A model generated the notes under the pieces. That model saw nothing but the letters and a program-made list of their open reading frames with translations, searched no databases and was not told the origin of the DNA. Position numbers and translations under genes: made by a program. From NCBI RefSeq assembly GCF_015070875.1, contig NZ_JADDIV010000001.1, positions 341,144-405,143 of the forward strand: DNA of 64,000 nucleotides. Reading direction: 5' to 3'. Numbering within the stretch: position 1 is the first letter of the stretch; every line of letters begins with the position of its first letter. Shown here piece after piece: positions 10,815 to 18,679 of this stretch. The stretch comes from Ramlibacter pallidus. Its GTDB lineage: Bacteria > Pseudomonadota > Gammaproteobacteria > Burkholderiales > Burkholderiaceae_C.

Positions 10815-11588
10815 ATGGGCCAGTGGACGGCCTTTCCCCGCCTGGGGGAGTTCCGGCACGACGCCGCCGGCGTCACGCGCCAGTGGGCGCGCCTGCACGC
10901 GGGGGACGCCGAACCGCTGCCGGCCGATCCCCGCGTGCTCGAAGCCTGGGTGCTGTTCCACAACGGCGCCTTCCAGCAGGCGCACGAGGCCGGCCTCGCG
11001 GCCGGGGAGGCCGGCGTGACCGTCGCCAACAAGGCCTGCTGCATCCACGCCAACTACCTGGAGAAGAAGGAGAAGGCGCGGCTCGAACTGCTGCTCGAAT
11101 GCGCCGGACGGGCGGCGCGGCAGGCGGCCGCGCACCCCGGGGATGCCAATGCCTGGTACTGGCAGGCCTACGCCCTCGGCCGCTACAGCCAGGGGATCAG
11201 CGTGGCCAAGGCGCTGGCGCAGGGGCTGGGGAGCAAGGTGAAGGATGCGCTGGAGCGCGCCATCGCCTTGCAGCCCCGCCATGCCGATGCGCACGTGGCG
11301 CTGGGCGCCTTCCACGCCGAAGTGATCGACAAGGTCGGTTCGCTGATCGGGGGGATGACCCATGGCGCCAGCAAGGAAACGGGCCTGCAGATGTTCCGCC
11401 GCGCGCTGCAATTGCACCCGGAGTCGCCCATCGCGCTGGTCGAATACGCCAACGGGCTCCTCATGCTCGAAGGCGACGAGCGCATGGAGGAAGCCACGCG
11501 CCTGTACGAGCAGGCCGCCGCCATCGAGCCGCTGGACGCCATGGAGAGGCTCGACGTGGAACTCGCCCGGGCCGAACTGGCGGCCTGA
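10815..11588 (+). CDS. TPR-repeat protein of unknown function
   Basis: A 257-residue helical-repeat protein. TPR-like units are visible in the middle and C-terminal parts (HPGDANAWYWQAYALGRYSQG, ALERAIALQPRHADAHVALGAF, MFRRALQLHPESPIALVEYANGL, LYEQAAAIEPLDAMERL). No signal peptide or membrane segment is seen, so it should be a cytoplasmic scaffold. AAGGAGAC precedes the ATG. It follows the TetR gene by 30 bases and may belong to the same transcript. Its partner is unknown. Confidence 0.75.
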   Translation: MGQWTAFPRLGEFRHDAAGVTRQWARLHAGDAEPLPADPRVLEAWVLFHNGAFQQAHEAGLAAGEAGVTVANKACCIHANYLEKKEKARLELLLECAGRAARQAAAHPGDANAWYWQAYALGRYSQGISVAKALAQGLGSKVKDALERAIALQPRHADAHVALGAFHAEVIDKVGSLIGGMTHGASKETGLQMFRRALQLHPESPIALVEYANGLLMLEGDERMEEATRLYEQAAAIEPLDAMERLDVELARAELAA

Positions 11589-11628
11589 GCCTACACCGCC
11601 GAGCCTGGCCGGCCGGAAGAATGGCTGC

Positions 11629-12078
11629 ATGACCATCTTCCAAGCCTTGCTCGCCGACCACGAAACCCAACGCGCCCTCTCCGCGCGACTGCAGGAGAAG
11701 CTGCCCGTGGAGGAACGCCAGAAGGTGTTCGAGGAGCTCAAGCGCGAGCTCGCCGCGCACGAGACGGCGGAAGAGCGCTGCTTCTACGTGCCCCTGTTCG
11801 AGCACGACCAGTCGGTCGACCTGTCGCGCCACGCCATCGCGGAGCACCACGAGATGGACGAGATGGTGGAGGACATGGACGAGGCGGACCCGCATTCCGC
11901 CGAGTGGCAGGAAGGCCTGCGCAAGCTGCTGGCCAAGGTCGAGCACCACCTGAAGGAGGAAGAGGAGAAGTTCTTCCCGCAGGCCGGCGAGGTGCTCAGC
12001 GCCGAACAGAAGGAAGACCTGGGCCGCGCCTACCAGGAGGAATTCGCGGCCATGCGCGCGAAGGAAGAAGCGCTCTGA
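11629..12078 (+). CDS. Hemerythrin HHE domain protein
   Basis: A 149-residue four-helix HHE protein. Metal-ligand candidates are seen in ADHETQ, LAAHETAEE, AEHHEMDEM and VEHHLKEEEEKFF, spaced as in bacterial hemerythrin-like proteins that bind a di-iron centre and sense or store O2 or respond to iron or nitrosative stress. Start MTIFQALLADHETQ matches the family N-terminus. Its stop and that of the convergent WS/DGAT gene are separated by a single base. The role in this lipid neighbourhood is unclear. Confidence 0.88.
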   Translation: MTIFQALLADHETQRALSARLQEKLPVEERQKVFEELKRELAAHETAEERCFYVPLFEHDQSVDLSRHAIAEHHEMDEMVEDMDEADPHSAEWQEGLRKLLAKVEHHLKEEEEKFFPQAGEVLSAEQKEDLGRAYQEEFAAMRAKEEAL

Positions 12079-12079
12079 G

Positions 12080-13501
12080 CTACGGCTCCCCCCAGGGGAG
12101 CATCAGCGTCACCAGCGAGAGCTTGGCGAACTCGGGTTCGAAGCGGTCGATGATCTCCTGCGGCCGCGGGCACAGCTGCGTGTCCGTCATCACGCCGAAC
12201 TGCACGCTGCCGCCGTAGCTCAGGATCGACACGCCCACGCCGATGTCGCCGGACTGCGGCACCCAGAACATCACCTGCTCCAGCGTGGAGCCCAGGAACT
12301 TCAGCTTCTCCCGCGGGCCGGGCACGTTCGTCATCACCGCCGTGGTCTTGCTGCGGAACAGGTTCAGGATCGCGTCCTGCGCCGGCTTGATCAGCAGGCC
12401 GGCCACGGCGAGCACGGCGAAGGCGAGCAGCGGCTGCGTGCTGCCCTTGAGTTCGTTCATCCGGCGGCGCACCTCGTAGACCCGTTCCACCGGGTTGTCG
12501 ATGCCGACCGGCAGCACGAGGGGCACGAGCCCGAAACGGTTGCCCAGCTGGTGGGCCTGCTCCATGGGCCGCAGGTTCACGGGGATCATGGCGCGGATCT
12601 CCACGCCGGCCGTGTCGTCGCCCTGCGCCCGCAGGTACTCGCCGATCGCCCCCGAGACGCAACTCAGGAGCACGTCGTTCACCGAGCAGCCCAGCGCCTT
12701 GCCGATCGCCCGCACCTCGTCCAGCGGCAGCGGCGGGCACCACGCGACCTGCTTGCGCGTGCCCGGCTTGCCCTTCAGGCGCGTCGGCGAATCGTCCGGC
12801 ATCAGCAGCATGGCGGCGGCATCGCTCACCAGCTGCCAGGCCGTGTGCGCGATCTCGCCGGAGCCGGACAGGGCCTTGTGCGGCTCCAGCAGCATGGCGA
12901 GCGACTTGGCGGCGCCATCGCCGGCGGCTTCGAGCGCCTTGACCGCGGCGCCCGCCAGCGGCCGCACCAGGTGGTCGGCCAGCCACGCTTCCGGGTCCTC
13001 CGCCTGCGCACGCCGCTTGCGGTCCGGCGGCGCGGCGCCGCCGTCCACCAGCGACATGGTCACGCCGATCAGCGCGATGCCGTCCGCGATGCAATGGTGG
13101 ATGCGGATGATCATGGCGCTGCCGCCCTCGTAGTCCTCCACCAGGTGCATCTGCCAGAGCGGCCGGCGGCGGTCCAGCGGCCGCATCGCCAGTTCGGCGA
13201 CGCGCCGCTGCAGGGCGGCCTCGGCACCGCCGGCCCGGTGCCGCGGCAGCTTCTCGCGCACCACGTGTTCGCGGATGTCGACGTCGTGCTCCACCCAGCG
13301 GGCGGCGCCGCCGTCCTCCTCCACGCGCTGGCGGAACCGGCCGTACTGCAGCAGGCGGTCCCGCATGCGCTCGCACAGGGCGTCGTAGGCGATGCGCGGC
13401 CGCAGCGTCCAGATGCCGAGGATCATCATCTGGTTGCTGGCCGAGTCCATGCGCAGCCAGGCCGTGTCGACCTTCGACATGTTTTCGCCGGCGTGCTTCA
13501 T
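12080..13501 (-). CDS. Wax ester synthase / diacylglycerol acyltransferase (WS/DGAT)
   Basis: A 473-residue WS/DGAT family acyltransferase. The catalytic HHxxxDG motif is HHCIADG at residues 135-141, preceded by RRPLWQMHLVE (112-122). The C-terminal domain has SVNDVLLSCVSGAI, NVPGP and GVSILSYGGSVQFGVMTD, all family hallmarks. WS/DGAT enzymes join acyl-CoA to a fatty alcohol (wax ester) or to diacylglycerol (triacylglycerol) at the inner membrane face. The start at 13501 has GGAGGGG seven bases upstream. An acyl-CoA reductase-like gene at 6276-8261 could supply the alcohol and the divergent ACBP gene could deliver acyl-CoA. Which product is made cannot be told from sequence. Confidence 0.9.
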   Translation of the reverse strand: MKHAGENMSKVDTAWLRMDSASNQMMILGIWTLRPRIAYDALCERMRDRLLQYGRFRQRVEEDGGAARWVEHDVDIREHVVREKLPRHRAGGAEAALQRRVAELAMRPLDRRRPLWQMHLVEDYEGGSAMIIRIHHCIADGIALIGVTMSLVDGGAAPPDRKRRAQAEDPEAWLADHLVRPLAGAAVKALEAAGDGAAKSLAMLLEPHKALSGSGEIAHTAWQLVSDAAAMLLMPDDSPTRLKGKPGTRKQVAWCPPLPLDEVRAIGKALGCSVNDVLLSCVSGAIGEYLRAQGDDTAGVEIRAMIPVNLRPMEQAHQLGNRFGLVPLVLPVGIDNPVERVYEVRRRMNELKGSTQPLLAFAVLAVAGLLIKPAQDAILNLFRSKTTAVMTNVPGPREKLKFLGSTLEQVMFWVPQSGDIGVGVSILSYGGSVQFGVMTDTQLCPRPQEIIDRFEPEFAKLSLVTLMLPWGEP

Positions 13502-13592
13502 CGCCCCTCCATCGTTGTCGTTTTGGTGTGCGCGCCTATTCTGGGCCTGGCGCCGCCCTTAAGATAGCGCGCACTTTCCCGCAGGAGCCCCC
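13502..13592. promoter_or_regulatory. Divergent intergenic region, WS/DGAT / acyl-CoA-binding protein
   Basis: These 91 bases lie between the divergent WS/DGAT and ACBP starts and must carry both promoters. GCAGGAG is the plus-strand ribosome-binding site. No clear operator dyad was recognised. The arrangement suggests the two acyl-CoA-handling genes are expressed together. Confidence 0.4.
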
Positions 13593-13847
13593 ATGGCCGA
13601 TCTGAACGCCGACTTCGAAGCCGCCGTCGCCAATTCCAAGAAGCTGTCCCAGCGCCCCGACAACACCACGCTGCTGAAGATCTACGGCCTGTACAAGCAG
13701 GCGACCGCGGGCGACGTCACCGAGAAGAAGCCCGGCTTCGGCGACATGGTCGGCCGCGCCAAGTGGGACGCCTGGAACGGCTTCAAGGGCACGGACAGCG
13801 ACGACGCCAAGCGCCAGTACATCGAGCTGATCCAGTCCCTGAGCTGA
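13593..13847 (+). CDS. Acyl-CoA-binding protein (ACBP)
   Basis: An 84-residue protein covering exactly one ACBP fold. The ligand-contact signature is visible: LYKQATAGDVTEKKPGF followed by KWDAWNGFKG, with the conserved Tyr, Lys and Trp. ACBP binds long-chain acyl-CoA esters in the cytosol and delivers them to acyltransferases. It is divergent from WS/DGAT and converges with the PHA-granule gene with six bases between stops. ACBP is common in eukaryotes but patchy in bacteria, so its position beside WS/DGAT is informative. Confidence 0.93.
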   Translation: MADLNADFEAAVANSKKLSQRPDNTTLLKIYGLYKQATAGDVTEKKPGFGDMVGRAKWDAWNGFKGTDSDDAKRQYIELIQSLS

Positions 13848-13853
13848 TCCCGC

Positions 13854-14270
13854 TCAGGGCGATTTCTTCCGCGCCGCCGGCGGCTTCGCTGCCTTGGCGG
13901 CCGCCTTGCGCGGGGCATGCTTGGCGGCGTGCTTCGTCTCGTGTTTCTGCAGGCCCTGCTCGAAGGCGTGCAGCGGGTCTTCCTGTTCCAGCAGCTGGTC
14001 CAGGTTCTTCACGATCTCGCTTTCGATCCGGGCCTTGAACACGCCGAGCAGCAGGCCCAGGCGCGCGTCCAGCTCGAACCGGTCCTTGGTCACCTTCAGC
14101 TCGCCGCTCGCGCCCGGGCGCTTGAAGCTCACCACGTCGGAGCTCTTGCCCTCGGCGTAGGTGCAGTCCATCTCCAGCTTCTTCTCGGCCACCTCGGCCC
14201 AACGGAACGCCAGCTTGCGGGCCTGCTCCAGGCCCAGTGCATGCTCGCGAACGATGTGGATGTCAGCCAA
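13854..14270 (-). CDS. Polyhydroxyalkanoic acid system family protein (PHA_gran_rgn type)
   Basis: A 138-residue protein. The first 95 residues (HIVREHALGLEQARKLAFRWAEVAEKKL..., ELKVTKDRFELDARLGLLLG) match the small family found near PHA-granule genes; its biochemical role is not established. The tail after residue 105 is Lys/Ala/Pro-rich and basic. Translation appears to start at TTG (14270), overlapping the end of the upstream lipoprotein gene by eight bases. Another granule-linked gene here supports a storage-lipid theme for the region. Confidence 0.75.
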   Translation of the reverse strand: MADIHIVREHALGLEQARKLAFRWAEVAEKKLEMDCTYAEGKSSDVVSFKRPGASGELKVTKDRFELDARLGLLLGVFKARIESEIVKNLDQLLEQEDPLHAFEQGLQKHETKHAAKHAPRKAAAKAAKPPAARKKSP

Positions 14271-15360
14271 CGGTGGTCTCCTTCAGTCTCTGGTGCCTCT
14301 CGGGCTTGGGCAGCTTCGACAGCTGCCGCGCCGCATCATAGAACCTGGCCCAGTCGCCGCCGACCGACTGGAACAGCGCCTCGAAACCCGGCACGAGTTC
14401 GTCGTACGCCGCCTGGGCCCCGAAGAACGCATTGTTCGCCTCGCGCACCCAGCGGTCGTAGCCGCGCCAGCGCTCCGGCGGGATGCCGGAGGCGGCCTTC
14501 ATCTGCTCGTAGCCGGCGCGGAACTCCGCCATGATCTGCTGCTTGGCCTCGGCCTTGGCCTCGTCGGCCAGTCCGGGCGTTTCGTACACCGCCTTGAGCC
14601 GCTCGCGCGTGGCGCGCGACAGCGCGCGGAACAGCCGCCGGCGGCCGTCGTAGGCCGCATATTCCTCGCGGGCCGCCTCGCTCGCCTGCGACTTCAGCCA
14701 GCGCTCGCCGCCCAGGCGCTCCACCGCGGTGGCGAAGGACTCGTTGAACATGGTGTCGTTCTTCGCGTACAGGACCTGGTGCGCGAGCTCGTGGAAGATC
14801 AGCCGTGCCAGCTCGCCTTCGGGGTAGTGGATGAAGGTGTTGAGCAGCGGGTCGCCGCCCGCCCAGTTCATGAGGCCCAGCGTGGAGTACGCCGTCACCG
14901 GGTAGACGTTGACCTCGTAGCCTTGCTGCGCGAGTTCCGCCGCTTCCCTGCGCGCGGCCGCTTCGTCGTAGTAGCCGCGGTAGCCCACGCAGCCCGTGAC
15001 GGGGAAGCACCACTTCTTCAGTTCCAGCGAATGGATCGGCGCCGCCGTCACGTTCCACACCGCGGCCGGCCGGTGCAGGTCGGCGTAGCGGCGGTAGCTC
15101 GGGTTGTCCGGCAGCTGCAGCTCACGGCTGGCGAAGTCGCGGATCCGCTGCGACAGGGCCAGCTTGGTGCGCACGCGTTCGGGCACCTGCGGCTCCTGCA
15201 GCAGGTCGCCGACCGGCCGCGCGGCCTGCAGGATCTGCAGGTGGCCCGTCATGGACTGCCAGTAGTAGCCCAGGTTCGCGCAGCCGGACAGGCACAGCGT
15301 CGCCGCCAATGCCAGTCCTGCCGTTGCCGCGAGTCCCATCCAGAGCGTCCTCTTCCTCAC
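14263..15360 (-). CDS. Predicted aminopeptidase lipoprotein (HExxH metalloprotease)
   Basis: A 365-residue protein with a lipoprotein signal: basic MRKRTLW, a hydrophobic core and the lipobox LSGC with Cys27. The zinc motif HELAH is at residues 190-194, and the family segment GYRGYYDEAAARREAAELAQQGYEV precedes it. This is the putative aminopeptidase family (PF10023-like), predicted to be anchored in the envelope. The GTG at 15360 was chosen because it overlaps the upstream TGA (GTGA) and supplies the positively charged n-region. It is coupled both to the molybdopterin oxidoreductase upstream and to the PHA-system gene downstream, an odd grouping. Substrate is unknown. Confidence 0.82.
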   Translation of the reverse strand: MRKRTLWMGLAATAGLALAATLCLSGCANLGYYWQSMTGHLQILQAARPVGDLLQEPQVPERVRTKLALSQRIRDFASRELQLPDNPSYRRYADLHRPAAVWNVTAAPIHSLELKKWCFPVTGCVGYRGYYDEAAARREAAELAQQGYEVNVYPVTAYSTLGLMNWAGGDPLLNTFIHYPEGELARLIFHELAHQVLYAKNDTMFNESFATAVERLGGERWLKSQASEAAREEYAAYDGRRRLFRALSRATRERLKAVYETPGLADEAKAEAKQQIMAEFRAGYEQMKAASGIPPERWRGYDRWVREANNAFFGAQAAYDELVPGFEALFQSVGGDWARFYDAARQLSKLPKPERHQRLKETTVG

Positions 15361-17423
15361 GCCGGCTGGACGTCGACCAGGCAGTCGTAGAACACGGGCG
15401 CGCGGCCCATGTCCGTCAGGCGCTGGCTGGTGAGCTGGTTCACGTTGGTCCCGGCCAGGCCCAGCTTGCGCCACCAGATCCCGAGCCCGTTGACGACGCC
15501 CGGCCGCGCGCGCGGCGTCACCTTGACCTTGCACACGTATTCGCCGCGGTCGTTGAACACGCGCACCACCTGCCCGTCCCCGATGCCGCGCGCGGCGGCA
15601 TCGGCGGCGCACATCTCCAGCAGCGGCTCGCCTTCGATGTCGCGCAGGCTCTGCACGTTGACGAAGGTGGAGTTGAGGAAGTTGCGGGCCGGCGGCGAGA
15701 TCATCGCCAGCGGATAGCGGGTGGAACTGCCCGCCGGCTCGTGGTTCGGCACGTGGTCCGGCAGGCCGTCCTGCCCGCTGCGCGCCAGTGCGGCACTGAA
15801 GAATTCGCAGCGGCCCGAAGCCGTCGGGAAGCCGCCTTCGGCGAACGGCGCGTCGGGGATCGGCAGCGAGGCGAAGCCCTGCGCCTCGAGCAGGCCGAAG
15901 TCGATGCGGTCGCCGAACGCCTGGCGGCACAGCGCGAAGTCGTCGTCCTGGAAGCACGGGTCGCGGAAACCCATGCGCGCGGCGAGCGCGCGGAACACGT
16001 CGGTGTTGGTGCGGGACGCGCCGACGGGCGCGATGGCCGGGCGGTTCAGGAGCACGTCGGTGTGCCCATAGGTGCCGTGGATGTCCCAGTGTTCCAGCTG
16101 GGTGGTGGCCGGCAGCAGGTAGTCGGCGTAGTCGGCGGTGTCGGTGCGGAACTGCTCCATGACCACGGTGAACAGGTCCTCGCGGGCGAAGCCGCGCACC
16201 ACCTTGCCCGATTCGGGGGCCACGGCGACCGGGTTGCTGTTGTAGACGATGACCGCCTCGATGGCCGGGCCGAACTCCGGCGACGCGGGCCGCAGCAGTT
16301 CGTCGCCGATCTGCACCATGTTGATCGTGCGCGGCGTGCGGCCGGCCAGCAGGTCCGGGCGCTGCAGCGCCGCGCGGTCGACCGGGAAGTAGCCGGAGGT
16401 GGAGAGCAGCATGCCGCCGGCCCGGTGGCGCCAGGCGCCGGTGACCGCGGGCAGGCAGGCGACGGCGCGCACCGCGTTGCCGCCGCCGTGCACGCGCTGC
16501 ATGCCGTAGTTGAGGCGGATGGCCGCGGGCTTCGTCGTGCCGTAGTCGCGCGCCAGGCTGCGGATCTGCGCGGCCTCGATCCCGCACACCGCCGCCGCGC
16601 GCTCGGGGCTCCAGCGCAGCGCGCGCTCGCGCAGCGCGTCCCAGCCGGACGTGTGGCGGGCGAGGTAGTCCTCGTCGGTCCAGCCGTTGACCACCAGTTC
16701 GTGCATCAGCGCCAGCGCCAGCGCGGCATCCGTGCCGGGCAGCAGCTGCACGTGCTCATGGCACTTCTCCGCCGTCTCGCTGCGGCGCGGATCGATGCAG
16801 ACCAGCTTCGCGCCCTGGCGCTTGGCTTCCTGGGCCAGGCGCCAGAAATGCAGGTTGCTCGCGATGGAGTTGCTGCCCCACACGAGGATCAGCCGCGACT
16901 CGGTGAAGAACTCCACCTTCATGCCGACCTTGCCGCCCAGCGTCTGCACCAGCGCTTCGGCGCCGGCGGAGGCGCAGATGGTGCGATCGAGCAGCGAGGC
17001 GCCGAGCTTGTGGAAGAACCTCCCGGCCATGGACTCGCCCTGCACCAGCCCCATGGTGCCGCAGTAGCTGTACGGCAGGATGGCCTGCGGGTCGCGGGCG
17101 GCGATCGCGGCCAGCCGCCCGGCGATGTCGTCCAGTGCCGCATCCCACGACACCGGCTCGAAGCGTCCCTCGCCCTTGGCCCCGACGCGGCGCATCGGCT
17201 GGAGCAGCCGTTCCGGGTGGTAGGTCCGCTCGACGTAGTGCGACACCTTGTTGCACAGCACGCCGCCGGTCGGCCCGTGGTCGGCATTGCCCTGCACCCG
17301 CAGCGCCACCCCGTCCTGCACCGTGGTCACCAGGGAACAGGTGTCCGGGCAGTCGTGCGGGCAGGCGCCGCGGACCTGCCGAGGGGCCGTGGCGGGGGCG
17401 GAAAGGGCGTCCATGGGGTGCAT
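15357..17423 (-). CDS. Molybdopterin (bis-MGD) oxidoreductase with [4Fe-4S] domain
   Basis: A 688-residue molybdopterin oxidoreductase. Cys21, Cys25, Cys29 and Cys57 form the N-terminal [4Fe-4S] motif (CPHDCPDTC...C). The catalytic domain has LVWGSNSIASNLHFW and the C-terminal dinucleotide-binding domain has NFLNSTFVNVQSL. No Tat signal is visible, so it is probably cytoplasmic, like many formate dehydrogenase/nitrate reductase-like orphans. There is no adjacent electron-transfer subunit, so the substrate is unknown. A second possible ATG is nine bases downstream. It is divergent from the binding-protein gene with a 115-base gap and overlaps the lipoprotein gene downstream. Confidence 0.88.
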   Translation of the reverse strand: MHPMDALSAPATAPRQVRGACPHDCPDTCSLVTTVQDGVALRVQGNADHGPTGGVLCNKVSHYVERTYHPERLLQPMRRVGAKGEGRFEPVSWDAALDDIAGRLAAIAARDPQAILPYSYCGTMGLVQGESMAGRFFHKLGASLLDRTICASAGAEALVQTLGGKVGMKVEFFTESRLILVWGSNSIASNLHFWRLAQEAKRQGAKLVCIDPRRSETAEKCHEHVQLLPGTDAALALALMHELVVNGWTDEDYLARHTSGWDALRERALRWSPERAAAVCGIEAAQIRSLARDYGTTKPAAIRLNYGMQRVHGGGNAVRAVACLPAVTGAWRHRAGGMLLSTSGYFPVDRAALQRPDLLAGRTPRTINMVQIGDELLRPASPEFGPAIEAVIVYNSNPVAVAPESGKVVRGFAREDLFTVVMEQFRTDTADYADYLLPATTQLEHWDIHGTYGHTDVLLNRPAIAPVGASRTNTDVFRALAARMGFRDPCFQDDDFALCRQAFGDRIDFGLLEAQGFASLPIPDAPFAEGGFPTASGRCEFFSAALARSGQDGLPDHVPNHEPAGSSTRYPLAMISPPARNFLNSTFVNVQSLRDIEGEPLLEMCAADAAARGIGDGQVVRVFNDRGEYVCKVKVTPRARPGVVNGLGIWWRKLGLAGTNVNQLTSQRLTDMGRAPVFYDCLVDVQPA

Positions 17424-17538
17424 TGTCGCGTGCGGGCGCGAAGCCGGCTGTCCATGGTACCGGGGCGTTTCTCACGACATGCGGGTTTTCCCGCAGGAAC
17501 GACAGCGAAACGCAAGCCCCTGTCACGACAATGACACC

Positions 17539-18669
17539 ATGCTCAACCGCCGTACCTTCACGCGGGGCGCAGCCGGTGCTGCCGCCCTCCTGGCCGTGCC
17601 CGCCCTGCGCGCGCAGGCCGACCGCATCCTGCTGGCCCAATCCGCCCCCTTCACGGGCCCGGCCGCGCAACTGGGCATCCAGTTCCACCAGGGCGCGAAG
17701 CTGTACTTCGAGCAGCTCAATGCGCAGGGCGGCGTGCACCGCCGGCCCATCGAGCTGGTGAAGATGGACGACGGCTACGAGCCGGACCGCTGCGTCGACA
17801 ACACCCGCAAGCTGCTGGCCCAGGACCCGGTGGCCCTGTTCGGCTACATCGGCACGCCCACCAGCCTGGCGGCGCTGCCGGTGGCGACGGCCGATCGCGC
17901 GCCGTTCTTCGCGCCGTTCACCGGTGCGATGGGCCTGCGGCAGCCGTTCAACCGCTATGCCTTCCACCTGCGCGCCTCGTACAACGACGAGACGGCGCTG
18001 ATCGTGCGGCAGCTGACCTCGCTGGGCCTGAAGAAGATCGCGGTGTTCTACCAGAACGACGCCTATGGCAAGGCCGGCCTCGACGGCGTGGAACTCGCGC
18101 TCAAGGCGCAGGACATGAAGCCGGTGGCGCAGGCCACGGTGGAGCGCAACTCCGTCGTGGTGGCGCCCGCCGTCAAGACGCTGGTGGCGGCGCAGCCCGA
18201 CGCCATCGTGCAGATCGGCGCGTACAAGGCGTGCGCCGCGTTCATCCGGGCCGCCCGCGCCGCGGGCTTCGGCGGCACCTTCTTCAACGTGTCCTTCGTG
18301 GGCACGCAGGCGCTGTCGGACGAGCTGGGCAAGGAAGGCGCCGGGGTCGTGGTGTCGCAGGTGATGCCCTCGCCGTACAACGCCGCGCGCCCCATCACGC
18401 GCGAATTCGCGGAAGCGGTGAAGAAGGGCGGGGCCGACTACCAGCTGAACTTCTCCAGCATGGAGGGCTACCTGGCCGCCCGCGTGATCGCCGAGGCGCT
18501 CCGGCGCGGCCCGGCGAAGGTGTCGCGCGACGGCCTGATCGCCGGCCTGGAAGCGATGCCCAACGAATCGTTCGGCGGCTTCAGCGTGTCGTTCTCGCCG
18601 ACCGACCACGTCGCGTCGAAGTTCGTCGAGCTGTCGATGCTGACCGGCGACGGGCGCGTGCGGACGTAG
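17539..18669 (+). CDS. ABC transporter substrate-binding protein, branched-chain amino-acid type
   Basis: A 376-residue periplasmic binding protein of the Leu/Ile/Val (type I) family. The N-terminus MLNRRTFTRGAAGAAALLAVPALRAQA looks like a twin-arginine signal peptide with an AxA-type cleavage site. The mature part has the usual GPAAQLG, LFGYIGTPTSLAALP and NDAYGKAG segments. No permease or ATPase gene adjoins it, so it is an orphan, as is common in Burkholderiales. The ligand is unknown. The ATG at 17539 is used because the Tat motif follows immediately; longer frames run upstream without homology. Confidence 0.87.
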   Translation: MLNRRTFTRGAAGAAALLAVPALRAQADRILLAQSAPFTGPAAQLGIQFHQGAKLYFEQLNAQGGVHRRPIELVKMDDGYEPDRCVDNTRKLLAQDPVALFGYIGTPTSLAALPVATADRAPFFAPFTGAMGLRQPFNRYAFHLRASYNDETALIVRQLTSLGLKKIAVFYQNDAYGKAGLDGVELALKAQDMKPVAQATVERNSVVVAPAVKTLVAAQPDAIVQIGAYKACAAFIRAARAAGFGGTFFNVSFVGTQALSDELGKEGAGVVVSQVMPSPYNAARPITREFAEAVKKGGADYQLNFSSMEGYLAARVIAEALRRGPAKVSRDGLIAGLEAMPNESFGGFSVSFSPTDHVASKFVELSMLTGDGRVRT

Positions 18670-18679
18670 GCGCGGACGA

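Noticed and set aside
8395..14270. A classic PHA synthesis operon
   Set aside because: A phasin-like and a PHA-system protein are present, but no PHA synthase, thiolase or acetoacetyl-CoA reductase of the PhaB type was found, so the locus is not called a pha operon.
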